From Prochilodus magdalenae (Eukaryota > Chordata > Actinopteri > Characiformes > Prochilodontidae): a stretch of DNA of 64,000 nt. Below are positions 20,860-32,710 of the stretch, in pieces. The first letter of the stretch is position 1; every line of letters starts with the position of its first letter. The DNA lies in NCBI GenBank assembly GCA_024036415.1, contig JAMWET010000950.1, positions 1 through 64,000 on the forward strand. Reading direction: 5' to 3'. The notes under the pieces were generated by a model, which was given only the letters and a program-made list of their open reading frames with translations, was not told the origin of the DNA and searched no databases. The translations under genes and the position numbers were made by a program.

Positions 20860-21980
20860 AAGTTGGTTCTTTATAGGTTCTTTAGTAAAGCAAATGGATC
20901 TAAATATACCAAGAACACTCCATGGTATATGCGTTCTTCAAATAATTAATGTGCTGTAGGGATCGCACAATCCGGTATAAGGTGTAAGGTTTTATCTTGT
21001 GAGTGAGGTTGAACACTGGCCAGTGTGTTAACGGCAGGGTGACGTGAATCATCAGAGCTCGAAGCAGGCATGATAGCAAAATGCCTCTATATTTATCTAT
21101 ATCTATATGTCTCATGTCAAGTGAACGTGCAAGCCACACCATTACATGCCTGAATGCTCCAGAACTTAGGCCTGATGGCATGGTGCATTATCTTGCTGGA
21201 ATATCCCATCATTGTGGGGTTGCATGAAGTCCACAAAGGACTGCAAATGGTCACCAAGCTGGATAACACAGTAAGCACCGTTCAATTTTGGGCAGACCAA
21301 TTAACCTAACCTAGCCCATGTCAAGAGAACACGGCCCACACCAGTATGTAACCAACACCAGTTTACACAGTACTTTGTTGACAACTGGGATTCATGGTTT
21401 CATGGGGTCTGTGCTACACATAAACCCTACTGTCAGCCCAACTCAACCGGTACAGTGACTGGTACTGAGGGTGGTAATGCTTTCAATGACGTATTCTCAT
21501 CGAGAAATGTTAAATGCCCATAGCGACTTTAGACATGGCATGTCCCATCCGCCTGGCACCCACCATCATGCTGGCTAGTGTTCAACCTCACAAAATAACC
21601 TTAAAAGTTATACAGGTGTGCATCATCCTCTGAGGTAAAGTCACTGTATGATCAATTTACATACTGCTATGCCTTGACTTTTTTTGCAGGTGTCTATCAA
21701 CATACACTGGTACAACAGGTAACCTTTTTGAAAAGAGTCTTTTATATATCCCTAGATAAGGTCCCTTTATTATTACAAGCTGGCATTGTAACAACAGCAG
21801 AACCCACTTTGGTACTATACAGAACCCTCCACAGCACATTCTCCATCAATCTTAAGGACGCTTTCACAATGCAAAGAACTATTTAATCGTGCAGAGGGTT
21901 TTCTGAATGTTCAAGATTCTATACAAAACCATTTTCTGTAGTAAAGAACACTTGATGAACCATTTTAAGTGTATGTCTGA
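20860..21980. repeat. Transposon-derived repeats in the mterf2 leader intron
   Basis: Two ends carry GGTTCTTTA/AAGAACC-type sequence (around 20868-20925 and 21725-21965) typical of fish MITEs. The middle (21165-21480) contains GATGGCATGGTGCATTATCT and CTGGAATATCCCATCATTG, resembling the interior of a common fish DNA-transposon relic. No intact transposase is present. Confidence 0.4.
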
Positions 21981-22496
21981 CCTCATTAATGTAATCTTGG
22001 GGAAATTTAGTCTAATATTTACAGAAATGTTACAACACCTAACTAGCGTAAAGCTATCCCAGAGGAGTAGAGGCTGTTACCCTTCTTAGTAGTTCTGATT
22101 TTAGTAGATGCTGGGTGAGAAGGTGTCTATCGCCACACACTTAGACGCAAGTATGTGCCATTATAGCACAATGACTTTTGAAAATCCTTAAACAGATGAA
22201 GCCAGACTTTGACTAGTTATTGGGTTATAATGCTTTGTTTTGAGACTCAGACAGCATAGAACAGGTCTGTTTGATTAGTTTAACAATTACATAGTAAAAC
22301 ACGTACTAGTAAAGGGGTGAACGCTGCTTTAGGAAAGAGTAAACTGGTGACATGCACTGCTTCTACTAGTAGACTGAGTAACTAAATCAAGTTTTCATCG
22401 AGAGGAATGAGACAGTTGCATTAAATCTCTTTTCACACGTGATCATGGGATATAAACCCCGGAAACTGTCTGAAACCATCAGAAACGTCTTCGTAC

Positions 22497-22580
22497 CTCA
22501 AAACAGCTGGGCTCAGGACATCGCTGTCAAAGACAACAGAGCGGTATTCTTCGCCGCCCTCGTTCTGTAGCCGTGTTGAC
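22497..22580 (-). other. mterf2: Candidate mterf2 first exon and promoter region
   Basis: This is a locally GC-richer patch with CGCCGCCCTCG and CGCGATACCGCCCCCATC on the plus strand. On the minus strand it ends in GAG followed by GTACGA at 22496-22491, a usable splice donor. Paired with the acceptor at 20723 it would give a 1.77-kb leader intron. The start site is not defined, and no TATA box is evident. Confidence 0.4.
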
Positions 22581-22599
22581 ACAACTGCGCGATACCGCC

Positions 22600-25500
22600 C
22601 CCATCAGGACAGGAGCTGAACCGACAACCTCACTACCGCAGTGAAATGTTGGGTTTTAAATACAGTTGATGGTTATAAATGGACTCGATTGCACACTAGA
22701 TCTCCAGTACCTTTTTCTAATATCAAAGCAGAGAAGAGTATATCTGACCGTAGCATGTAAGGTATAGTGCAGCACTGCTCAAGTTCACCCCACCTGCCAG
22801 CAATATACTCAAACACTCAATGACTAGTCTTAGATGTCATGACTGTATCTTATCTAAAACCCAATATTCCCAGTGAGTAACCTGTTTGGTATAAGCAGTT
22901 CTGGAGAAAGTTAAAGGAGCAATATGCAAAATCACATACATCAGTATTTTGATATAAAAAAAGAAAAAGAAATTAAATTAAAACGTTCAACAGAACATAA
23001 AGAAAGGTTTGACAGTATCTATATATCGCATCGAAGAGATATTTGCCTGAAGCCCTGGGCTATCATGTGTCTTAATACCACTTGAAGAGGTGATAGTGAA
23101 TAATTAGTTTAGTAGTGATAGATAATAGTGATAGTTCAGTGTCGAATCGGCCATCAGTCTCCACATGACCTGAAAAAGAAGAACTGCCTGCTCTCAGCAA
23201 GAAAACACAAGCTGTTTAAAACAACATTCTTACATACTACACTAGTGAATGGAGGTATATAGTGTGTTATATATTGTTATATATGGAGTTCTACTGTGTG
23301 TGATTTAGCCATTTTAGATGTAGCATCAGACTGCATCACTTTACATATTGCTCCTTTAATGCTGGTTAAATAAACATAGCTAACCTAACTCTCAGAAAAG
23401 CTAAAGAGGGACAGTTATTCATTTTCTGTCGGCTTTGGGATGTTTCAGCACTGGCAATAGTGTTTTCCATCTAGTGACATTTTTCAGACAGGTTGTAAAG
23501 ATTAACCGGAAAAACAGAGAGAGAGAGAGAGAAAAGAAAATAAGAATTAAAAAGAAAAAACAGGTCCTCAATGACAGACGGCTCCCAGTGTTACCACAAA
23601 CCTAATTTTGAATGGTTTAGCGAATTACAACCAAAAAATCAAAAGGTCTGGAAAATGATAAGATTGTTTCCAGCTGGAGTAAAAAAAAAAAATAGTAGGT
23701 CCTTCAGCACAAACTGTGACCACATCCGTGTACGTGTCAGTTGTTGAGGAACTAAAAGGTAACAATGGCGACGCCTGGCGGTCTGCCAAAAAACCCTTTC
23801 TACGACTTCTTATCAGCAGTAGTTGATCTGTGCTTTCTTTCTGAATAAAAATTAACCTTTGGAATAACAGCTCGAATGCTCACAGGTAATCTATACACCC
23901 CCCCATCTTGTTACTATTGTTTACTACCGCTGATATGTGCCCTCTGTTGACGTTAATGTCATATCCTTTGACGTTTCTTGGTTCCAGTAAAAACTGGTGC
24001 AAACGCTGACTGGTTCCCCGAACAGCACCAAGTTCAAATTCCCAAATGACACATCACCAAGGCCTGCTGAATTCTTGAAGTAAACGACGGGGATGCTAAT
24101 TGATCACCCAGTAGACCTATGCAGCTAGTTTCTGCTGGTTTATGTAATAACTGGTCAGTCATTCACAGTGTAAATGGGTTTTCTGCAAAAATGTACCTTT
24201 CTCTCAGCCTTTGTCCACACCAGGTGCTTTGACATTGTTTGAGAAAATGTCAGTGCAGAACGGCAGCCTTTCCTAAAATGGCACCAGGGACTGTAAGCAC
24301 CATAATCAACACAAAGCACAATTAGTTTGAATAGTGGAGGAGAAGTGAGTCACAGTGGGAGTTTAATCACAATGCTGGATCATGACTGCCTCCTCAAGCT
24401 GTTCCCACAGCCCACCCTTGGCAGGCTCGGCTTCCAATCTGGCAACTCTTTGAACATTTGCTTTATATTAAAGGAGAGAATGGAATCAGGTGCAGGTTCA
24501 GAGGGAGAAGTGTAAGATACAGGCATGATGCGCCTTTGCAGAACAGATAAGGGAGTAGAGTAATCTTGGAGTGTTTCTAAAGTGGTAGTAATAATCAGCG
24601 TAACATAATTGCTGAATTGGATCTGTAGAGAGTTAACAGTATAAACTGGCAATTACTTTCACTGAAACTTTGTGCTTACCTGTCTGAAAAAACACAAGGA
24701 GCCACACAAAGGGCCATTTAGCCCAGACTACAGACAGACACTGTAACAGAGTGGAAAATAATGTCAGTGAATGATTTACAGCCTGAAATACATCTTGCCA
24801 ATTTAATTTTTGCCCTTTGCATGTTTGGATAAGAAACATTAACATAATCATTGTTGATGGAGGTAGATTAATATTAAAGCTTTTACGGCTCAGAGGTGCA
24901 TTCTCCATAACCGAGCACGGAGCTGTGCATAGCAACACCGTCCCACAGAGCTTAGTGAATGTTATTCTAAACCACAAGTATGAGTGAAAAATGCAATGTT
25001 GCGATAGCAGTGAAAGTGAGGTCCTCACTCTACCTGTTTTGTGCTGAAAGGCCATAGGACACAGAACACTTAGTCTGAATGTCTGTAAGTGCGTGACAGA
25101 TATATGGACTGCGATGTGAGCTTCTCCTTTCTTGTTCAATTCCCTAGTGAATGAACTGAATCCACAAACATCCAACACTTATCACCCGTTTCTCACAAAG
25201 CATGAGTTCATGGGTATGCAGCTGTGTACTTTCCCCTTGTGCAAGCATACTTTCTGGCATTCGCCCCCCCTCACGCACACACATATGTAGAGATACGGCA
25301 AACCTGTCCAACCACACAATGACGTACATGCTGTGTCTGCTGTTATTCATGAAAGATAAAGTTAATAAAGTTAATAAATCTCAGAGCATGCAAGTCGAAG
25401 GGCGCGCTCTTAGCATGGGTTTGTAAGCCTCAGATTGTTTTGAATTACAAACAAAATCCCTGAGAACAGGGGAAAGTTAAAGAGAAAGTGCAACCAGGCT
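22600..25500. other. Intergenic between mterf2 and the Ig-domain gene
   Basis: No convincing gene. It holds a short GA run (23516-23532), an A-rich run near 23680-23692 and otherwise unremarkable AT-rich sequence. The 181-aa reverse frame at 24633-25178 has no start context, no domain and biased composition, and I do not call it. Confidence 0.4.
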
Positions 25501-25625
25501 AGGTAAGCAGCACATCAAGACAGGGGCGGTTCTTAATGTCAAGCCTCAGAAACAGGTTACTCAGTTCTCCTTGTGTGTGGAGAGAGACTGCTTCAGAAAG
25601 CTCTGGTGGACTACCGCTGCACAGG

Positions 25626-27176
25626 ATGATCAATTCATTCTTAATAGTTTTGCTGCTGGCTAAGGCTTTGGCTGAGGAGGACCCAGATCCTGTTTTCAAG
25701 GCAGTAGGAGGGAAACTGGAGACAGGTTTTTGCTTTGGAGTGGACTACATCACATTGTATAAGCTGTCCGAGCAGGGGAAGCAACTGCTGGGCAACTCTT
25801 CCAATGCAGCACTGGCACCTCCTGAGGCTTATAAGGACAGAGTCACTGCTACCAACCAACTTCATGAGCTACTTGGTATGCAAGTTGAGAATCTCAAGCT
25901 CTCTGACTCAGGTGTCTACTTGAGAGAGTGCTGGCGTGACAATGAACTTGTTAGCCACCACGAACGCTACTTGTACGTGTGCGATGAGGAGGTCAGGTCT
26001 CAGGAGATTTTCTTGGGATCAGACGGAGGGGCAGATTTGGTGTGCAACATCAGTTATTCTGGACAAAAGGATGCCACCATCAAATGGTTCAAAGAGATTG
26101 AATACAAAAGTACTTTGTTTTTTGACACCAAGAGGTCCCAGGAGCCACTACAAGAGGAGCTGAAAGATGTCCTCCAGGTGCGAGATAAAGGCTCTTCACT
26201 CCACATTTCAGAGGCTGGCCTGATGGACGAGCACAGTTTCTTTTGTCTTGTCATGGAGGGTGACCATTGCAGGGGCTTTCAGCACATACACCTTCCAGAC
26301 AATAATGAGGTGAAGTCTCGTTTTTATGCCATTGGAGAGAAGGCAGTTCTGTTATGCTCCCCAGAACATTTGAAGAAGCAGGTTTACTGGAAAACTCCTT
26401 TTGGATCAGTTAACCTAACAACACCCAACAAAAATAAGGGTTCAGCAGATAGTGACATGTACATATCAAAGGGTGAAGAGACAGAGAGTAATTCCCTGGT
26501 CATTCCCTCCATCACAACCAATCACTCTGGGGAGTACAAGTGTTTACCTTATATGATAGACTACTTTGTTACAGTTTGCTCAGAGCTGCAGACAAATGAG
26601 ATCGAAACACATCTAGGAAGTAACATCACCCTGGAATGCGCTTCAGCCACAAATGAGTCACCCAACATCCAGTGGTATAGATGGACAGAACTTGAGGAAG
26701 ACACCCTTATTTATGACTCAGGAGATCCTTCCGTAAGCGAATTCACCAACATTCACACTTCAGACACTTCTCTTGTGATCACTGACCTCACTGTAGAGGA
26801 CATTGGAACATACTGGTGTGTGGTGCTTCTGGATTCAGTGGTCCCGGACTATAGTGACAGTTTCACAGATGATGAACAAGAGAATGAGGACGAGACTGAT
26901 GATGACTTGACTTGGATGGCAGAGGAAGAAAACACTGACAACTGTGTCTTGAAGCAAGTGACCCAGCTAAAGGTTCAGCTGAAGGTCCAGCCTAAGATCA
27001 AACCTGATTCTGAGTCTGACACACTTCTGTATGTAGTGATTGGAGTAATTGGACTAGTGATACTGCTCCTGATTGTGGTTGGGGTAGTGGTGAAATTAAA
27101 AGTTAGTAGAAGAGCCACAGATCAGAGCAGGGAAGAGTCTGCACAGCATAAAGAGACAACTGCATCTGTATATTGA
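25626..27176 (+). CDS. Single-exon type I membrane protein with four Ig-like domains (unrecognised)
   Basis: The 516-aa product starts with a hydrophobic leader (MINSFLIVLLLAKALA, cleaved near residue 16). Four Ig-like domains follow with cysteine pairs C36-C102, C140-C207, C244-C306 and C338-C398. The domains show the classic D-SG-Y-x-C or GTYWC ends (LSDSGVYLREC, HSGEYKC, DIGTYWC). Extra cysteines at 119, 215 and 318 close domains 1-3. An acidic stalk (about 408-437), one transmembrane helix (about 467-490) and a 26-residue tail ending TTASVY complete it. Potential N-glycosylation sites: N57, N141, N263, N299, N333, N343. An in-frame ATG 90 bp upstream would bury the signal peptide, so I chose the second. 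All domains lie in one exon, which is unusual for the superfamily. It is probably a cell-surface immune-type or adhesion receptor by architecture only; no ligand or name can be given. The tail has no complete ITIM. Confidence 0.85.
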   Translation: MINSFLIVLLLAKALAEEDPDPVFKAVGGKLETGFCFGVDYITLYKLSEQGKQLLGNSSNAALAPPEAYKDRVTATNQLHELLGMQVENLKLSDSGVYLRECWRDNELVSHHERYLYVCDEEVRSQEIFLGSDGGADLVCNISYSGQKDATIKWFKEIEYKSTLFFDTKRSQEPLQEELKDVLQVRDKGSSLHISEAGLMDEHSFFCLVMEGDHCRGFQHIHLPDNNEVKSRFYAIGEKAVLLCSPEHLKKQVYWKTPFGSVNLTTPNKNKGSADSDMYISKGEETESNSLVIPSITTNHSGEYKCLPYMIDYFVTVCSELQTNEIETHLGSNITLECASATNESPNIQWYRWTELEEDTLIYDSGDPSVSEFTNIHTSDTSLVITDLTVEDIGTYWCVVLLDSVVPDYSDSFTDDEQENEDETDDDLTWMAEEENTDNCVLKQVTQLKVQLKVQPKIKPDSESDTLLYVVIGVIGLVILLLIVVGVVVKLKVSRRATDQSREESAQHKETTASVY

Positions 27177-28105
27177 ACTTACAAAGTCAAGCTTGAAGCT
27201 CAGATAACTGCTTCTGATCTGTCATACCTGCCTTCCTTTTCACAAGCTGGTGGGCGCTGGGTTCATAATTGTACAGCTTTCCATTTTTACTGACAGAGCG
27301 CAATGTTTTTCTAATGCTACTTACCAGAGATGAACCTAAGGGGCACTGATTGTAAGGGTAAAGCATCATGAGAGGGACGACTGGAGTAACCACAGGAAAC
27401 CTTCAGGACTGCAACTGGGACAGGTATTAATCTGATCCTGAAGAGTTGAATTTCCGTGTTATTGTAAACCGCAGACAAAAAGGGGGAAAAAGAATCCTAA
27501 CTGGGACTTTTGAGGCAGTCGCTGGCATGCGTGTAATACAACACCACACCTGGCAAAAACTGACTCTTCCTCATACAGGGATGATAAGACCAGTTGGTTT
27601 GCTTACATGTACAGAGCAATATGTACACGCTTCAAGCAAATGGAATTTGCTAAACCAACTGCCTAAAGCAAGCTTCATAGCTGTCAACATTCTTCAATAG
27701 GAGGGTAATTCTTATCACGTATCTTAACTATAACACAGGTTATGACTTTTTACATGCATATTACATTATACGAAACCTGAACTATGGACACCACAGTCAC
27801 CCTGTCTCTGTATTCTGCCACCCAAGTTACTGACACTGTGTTGTTTTTTGTTTTGTCCTCATTTAGTGTTTATTATGATGTATTTTCCTGCAGCTGGAGT
27901 ACTCTTGCCACGTAGTAGTGTTACCCTGCTGTTATCCATCCCGTTTAACTCAACAGGGGAGGAAAGGAACAGTCATAAAGGTGCAGGGCACTGATACTTT
28001 AGAACAACTTGGAACCTCCTGAAACCAAATCAAGAAATCATGAGTCTTACTACAGTGTAAAACCATGTAAATTTGTCATCTGCAATAAAGAGCTACGGAG
28101 GCTAA
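27177..28105 (+). other. 3' UTR of the Ig-domain gene (inferred)
   Basis: Non-coding sequence after the TGA at 27174-27176, ending at the AATAAA at 28084-28089. It contains no repeat I recognise. The short frame at 27446-27700 looks random. Confidence 0.45.
28084..28089 (+). terminator. Candidate polyadenylation signal of the Ig-domain gene
   Basis: AATAAA in CTGCAATAAAGAGC, about 910 bp after the stop codon. Confidence 0.45.
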
Positions 28106-28109
28106 AGAT

Positions 28110-30950
28110 TTGATCTGTCTCTTCACTGTCTGGGTGTTCTATATTTAACACTGCAGGAAGGCACCTTTTATCTGATCACAGCCGTGATAAAGACACACGT
28201 GTCTCTGACCCTAAAACCTTTTTTTTAATCATATCTTTCTTCTTGATCAGAGGCCTGTACTATTTCCCCGCTTCGATTTCTTTTTGGTGTTCTTCAATGT
28301 GCCAGTGGCACGTTTCTGTAAATTGCAGACTTGAGCCTATTACTCCCCTGACTCTAAAAGCCTAAGTCTAATGGCCAGGTGAGTTAGAAGCAGTTGGTGG
28401 GTGAGAGGACACCTAGAGAACAGAGCACTGTGTTGAAGGGTCCAATTATGCGGCTGCAGATTTAGGAACCTTTAGGATTATGAAACACATGTAAGGTAAA
28501 TAGCTCTGGTCATGTGGCAGCCTGGAAATAAATCATCTACTGTAATGGCTTTGTTTAAACAAACAAACATTAACATACATGTTAACCGGTTCTGGGCATC
28601 GTAGAATGTGCACAAGACACAAATCCAGCTTTTAGTTACGTGTGCGTGTTGTTAGGTCTGAGAAATATTGAGAAATATTATCATCCTTTATTATGACAGA
28701 CCTCGGCCACAACACCTGTGGGGAAACATAGAAGTGACTTATTTATTCATCGACAGCAACAGCCAAGCAATAACACTGTTTATCTGTAAAAACTATAGAT
28801 CAGAATCATTTGCCCCTCAGTTCCCATTGCGTGAGGGCAGCTATTATCGTGCTACTTCTCAGCAGCTTACCTAAGTGCGAGATGTTTTCTTTTCTTTTTG
28901 TGGATGTTTATGAGTCATGACCAAGTTCTTAATTGAGAGACAGTGAACAATGCAGATCGGGTAGACTGGCAAGTTTTTGGGATGGCCTAATGTCTTTTCA
29001 CTCGTCAAAAAAGCCCATCATCTTCCCTAACTGCCATTTGAATTATGCCTGAAGGCAAGAGCCATATTTCATAACTGACACCTGTGGTGCAGTCTCAATC
29101 TGTGCTGCCAACTTCAGTTCCACTTATTCACAAACCTGCTTGCAAGAGCACTGAAATCTTAATGTCACTCTAAAACCAAGCTAAATATTTTTCTTCATAA
29201 TGACTGCATAGACAGAGTATCTGGGGAAAGCAGCAGGAAATATACTACACTGCTAAATTAATTAAAGGCTTCATATCATGAAAGCTAAATTTCCTCATTT
29301 ATGTCCAGGAAAACAGCTTGATGTGGTGTGTAAACAATGGTGCAAAACACTGCTCTCCAGTCTACAGAATCCATGTTTATGGGAACAAAACTGCAATAAA
29401 AATACCCTGTGCTAAAAGCATTGTTTTGTTTTTTCGTTGGCTGTTGTTGTTGTTGCTGTTTTGTCTTGTTTTAATGTTTAAATTGTTGTTTAAATTTAAA
29501 GAAAGGGTGGGAAATGATTATGTAAACATGAGTTATGATTGATACATTGATAAAATCGTAAGGGAAAAACAAAAAGTACAAGGAAAATGCATGCTGTTGA
29601 AAAAGCGAGTACATTAAAATAAGCTTGATGTCTTGAGGCTTGGCTCTAATTCTTTGTGGTTGAATACATCAGTATACTTGAGCCTTTTACTGACTCATGC
29701 CATTGTAAAAAAAGAAACGTAGTTCATTGGTAATGCTGTTGTCCTCAACATAGTTTAGGCTAATATAGTTCGGAGGGCTCCAAGAACATGCATGCATTTC
29801 AGAAAGAAGCAGGAAATGTCATTATAAGCATTTAGCATACTTTCTCAGTGGGGTAGATACAACAAGGAACCGTCACATGCTCTAGATAGTTTAAACACTA
29901 CTCAGTAATGCTAATTTTATGCTAATATTTGCTATGTATAGTAACTTTGTTTTTTTGCTACATAAGTGAACTAAAATCCTGACTCTGAATATTGTGGCAT
30001 ATACAATGGGTTGCACTGCCATAGGAAATTTAGAAGTGAAGCATGCCACACTCCCAGGATTGTTGCTGAGGCAGGTTAATTGTAATTGTTGCTTAGACTA
30101 AACTGTGTTCAAGGAGGGTGGGCTTTGCAGTTAACTAGTAGTGAAATCCCTTCTCTAATGCTCAGCTGGGCCTGTTCAAAATAAAAAAGAGAATTCACCT
30201 GTGTGTGCCATGTTCTCCACAGTTGACTTCTAAAACCAACACTTCAATATTAATGGAGGAGCCTAGCCTGTTAGCTGGCTGCTAACCTGGTCAGCCTACT
30301 CAAACGAAGGCTATTTATAGCCTTATGTTGTTTTATTTATATAGGCTAATTTCTGAGAATAAGAAATTTAGACAAGCCTGTTAACAGTAAACAGTAAGCT
30401 GATGTTGTATTATCAAATTATTTACCAGGTTAAATTTAGATAGCGAAGCTGGCAAATGAAAAATAGAATAGATAAAGATCTACCTCTTCCTTTGTTTTGT
30501 TAAGCTTTCCAGTTTAAAAAACAATTGTAGCAAAAAGCGTGTTGATAACTGTAGTTTTTATTATGCTTGATTTACCCTGTCATGTTGGACAGGACCCATA
30601 AAAATTCAAGTAGGATGCATCAAATAACTGAATGTATATAAAACAAAACTTGAATAAGTGATAATAACAAACCTTTGTTTTAAAGGCAAGTTTTGGGTCA
30701 AAAAATAGCTTACTAAACCACCTCTCCCAAACCTCCTGAAACCTGTTCTCATGGTCTCATAATCAGATTAATCGTCATTCACCACATTCTGTATATGTGG
30801 GTGAGGGCATGTGTGATGTTCACCAACAGAACAGGTTTGAATGCCTGAATGCTTGACCCATAAGATGAAGAGGTTCAGAAGCTCTATAAAGCTGCGGGCA
30901 TGACTTGGGTTACACGCACATACACACCCACTCACACACATGCATATGTT
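28110..30950. other. Intergenic, nothing recognised
   Basis: AT-rich sequence with no supported coding exon on either strand and no clear repeat ends. Confidence 0.4.
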
Positions 30951-30952
30951 TG

Positions 30953-31208
30953 TTTCTGTAATTTGTGGGGACATTACATAGACTTCAATCTATTTTCCTG
31001 CAGGTTTGCATTAACCATAAGCATAATCGACCCTAACCTTATTTAACCCTAAGCTTGCCTTTAACCTTACACTAACCCTAACCTTACTCTTAACCTTACA
31101 GTAATCCTAGCCTAAAGCTACTCCTACCCTTATCATGAGCTAGTCTGCAAAAGCATTAAAGTTCCCCAGGTTATATGTACAGGTTTTGGTCCCCACAATG
31201 TGACATAT
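30953..31208. repeat. MITE-like element with CTAACC-rich interior
   Basis: TTTGTGGGGACATTACATAG at the left end is answered by TTGGTCCCCACAATGTGACA at the right, an inverted terminal arrangement. The interior from 31030 to 31130 has many telomere-like CTAACC/TAACCCT units in imperfect array. This layout is a known fish and vertebrate repeat type; it is not a real telomere. Confidence 0.55.
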
Positions 31209-31424
31209 ACCTGACCATCTTCCCCCACACACACATATTGTTTACATGTAAATGATTGATTTTCCAAGAACAGTGGAGCACAAGCTATAATCTTTAGGTG
31301 GCTCAGATTTTCCTAACTGTAGCCTAGGTATTACTCCCAACATTCCACTCAGTAATATTTACTGCATGTCTATAGAAAATGTCCTGAAGTTTTCAGAGAT
31401 GTTAGAAAAAGCAGCACAGCCCAG

Positions 31425-31530
31425 CACGGGTGGTCACCAGCAAAACTAGCATTGTTTTCTGAATGCTGATATGTTGGTCAGCCAGCATGACCGTGGCCAG
31501 AACTAGACCAGCATAATCACCTAAAACAAA
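31425..31530. repeat. Possible CCAGCAT-type MITE fragment
   Basis: Repeated CCAGCA / GGTCAGCCAGCATGACC / GACCAGCAT words in both orientations resemble the palindromic CCAGCATG repeats found in fish genomes. The ends are not defined. Confidence 0.3.
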
Positions 31531-32172
31531 CACCTGCTCTTCAGCATGAGGTCAACAAAGCGTCATGCACATCAGAATGGAAGCACTACAGTGTCTTTTT
31601 GTTTGACTCAGTCATTGTACAGCGTATCTAAATATACTATAGACTCTGTGTTGAAAAGCTGTGCTGGAAATGCTTAGCCATCATGTTGTCTTGCGGCAGT
31701 TGTCTCTACTGCTATCTGTTGACAGGATGTTTAGAGTACTGGAAAGTCGTTACTAGACATTAATCATTTTAGAGAGGAGGAATGGAATACTGGAGAGGAA
31801 ATTGCTGTATATGTTTAAATTATTCTGAGGCACTAAAATGCTTGTGGTGAGGCTCAGGTTGATACTCTACAGCAGGACAACACTATATACATACTAAACA
31901 TATTAAAATAAAGAGATATAAAAGTTATATTGAATAAATACAAAATACACAAAATATACACAAAATACAGAATATACAAAGACAGGAGCGGTCTGTAGAA
32001 ATTCTCTGATATGTGCATTTATTAGACAAGGATAGTCTAAGAGCGAGTGGAGCTAATATAAATGTGTATATTTATGTCTACTCCTGTTGACTAAGTGATG
32101 TTTTCCATAGCGGTGATATATACGAGTTTTATTAATAATAAGTGTCAGAGTGCAGTGGTATTTCTGAAAGGC

Positions 32173-32460
32173 TCACAGCTTGTTCAGGAAAAGGTTGGCT
32201 TGTGGGTAGAAACTGTTTATTAGCCGATTTGTTCTGGCCTGGATGCTGCGGAACCTCCTGCCTGATGGCAGTAAGGTGAACAGGCCATATGCTGGGTGGC
32301 TACAGTCCAACCGGATCTTTTGGATTTTCCTCAAGTCTGGAAGTTTGCTGCCTATGATGGACTCTGATGTCCTCACCACTCTCTTTAGGGCCTTGCGGTC
32401 GTAGGCAGTACAGCTGCCATACCAGATTGTGATGCAGGGCTATGGTGCATCTGTAAAAGT
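32173..32460 (-). pseudogene. LINE reverse-transcriptase ORF, C-terminal remnant (L2-like)
   Basis: The minus strand reads ...VVRTSESIIGSKLPDLRKIQ, then HPAYGLFTLLPSGRRFRSIQ and ARTNRLINSFYPQA. This is the well-known end of fish L2-type LINE polyproteins (RALQRVV, II-G--LP-L, LLPSGRRYRSI, R-NSFFPQA). Upstream the frame is shifted (the VWQLYCLRPQGP piece). Only the 3' few hundred bases remain. Confidence 0.75.
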
Positions 32461-32486
32461 ACAAGCTTGGGAATATGAAGCCAGCT

Positions 32487-32705
32487 TCAACTCCCACATC
32501 TTTTATAAGATCCTGCCTCTGCACATTTCACTCTGGACAGTTTCTCAAAACCTGTGGACAAAAGATGAAGCAGTCTTTGCTTAGCGTTGGACACTGAGGA
32601 GACAAAAGAGAGAAGCAGTTCCACCTTTAGTGTAAGTAGCAGCCATGCTGTATGATTTTGTACAGTGTTTACTGTTTGAAGCAGATCATCATCATTTCTT
32701 AAACA
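32487..32705 (-). repeat. Uncharacterised repeat, copy 1 (matches 63490-63700)
   Basis: On the minus strand, AAATCATACAGCATGGCTGC then TACTTAC, a GTTGGAACT/GGTGGAACT block, CAACGCTAAGCAAA and GGTTTTGAGAAACTGTCC match the plus strand at 63.5-63.7 kb over about 200 bp. The reading frames at the two sites share FEKLSxxKxAE. It lies between the LINE remnant and a MITE. I do not recognise the family. Confidence 0.6.
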
Positions 32706-32710
32706 GAAAG

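Noticed and set aside
24633..25178. 181-aa reverse-strand frame next to the Ig-domain gene
   Set aside because: No recognisable domain, no promoter or splice context, and composition like random AT-rich DNA.
25536..25625. Upstream in-frame ATG extending the Ig-domain protein by 30 residues
   Set aside because: It would place a polar segment before the signal peptide. The ATG at 25626 starts directly with a hydrophobic leader.
31030..31130. Interstitial telomere array
   Set aside because: The CTAACC units are irregular and enclosed by inverted GTGGGGAC/GTCCCCAC ends, which fits a MITE better.
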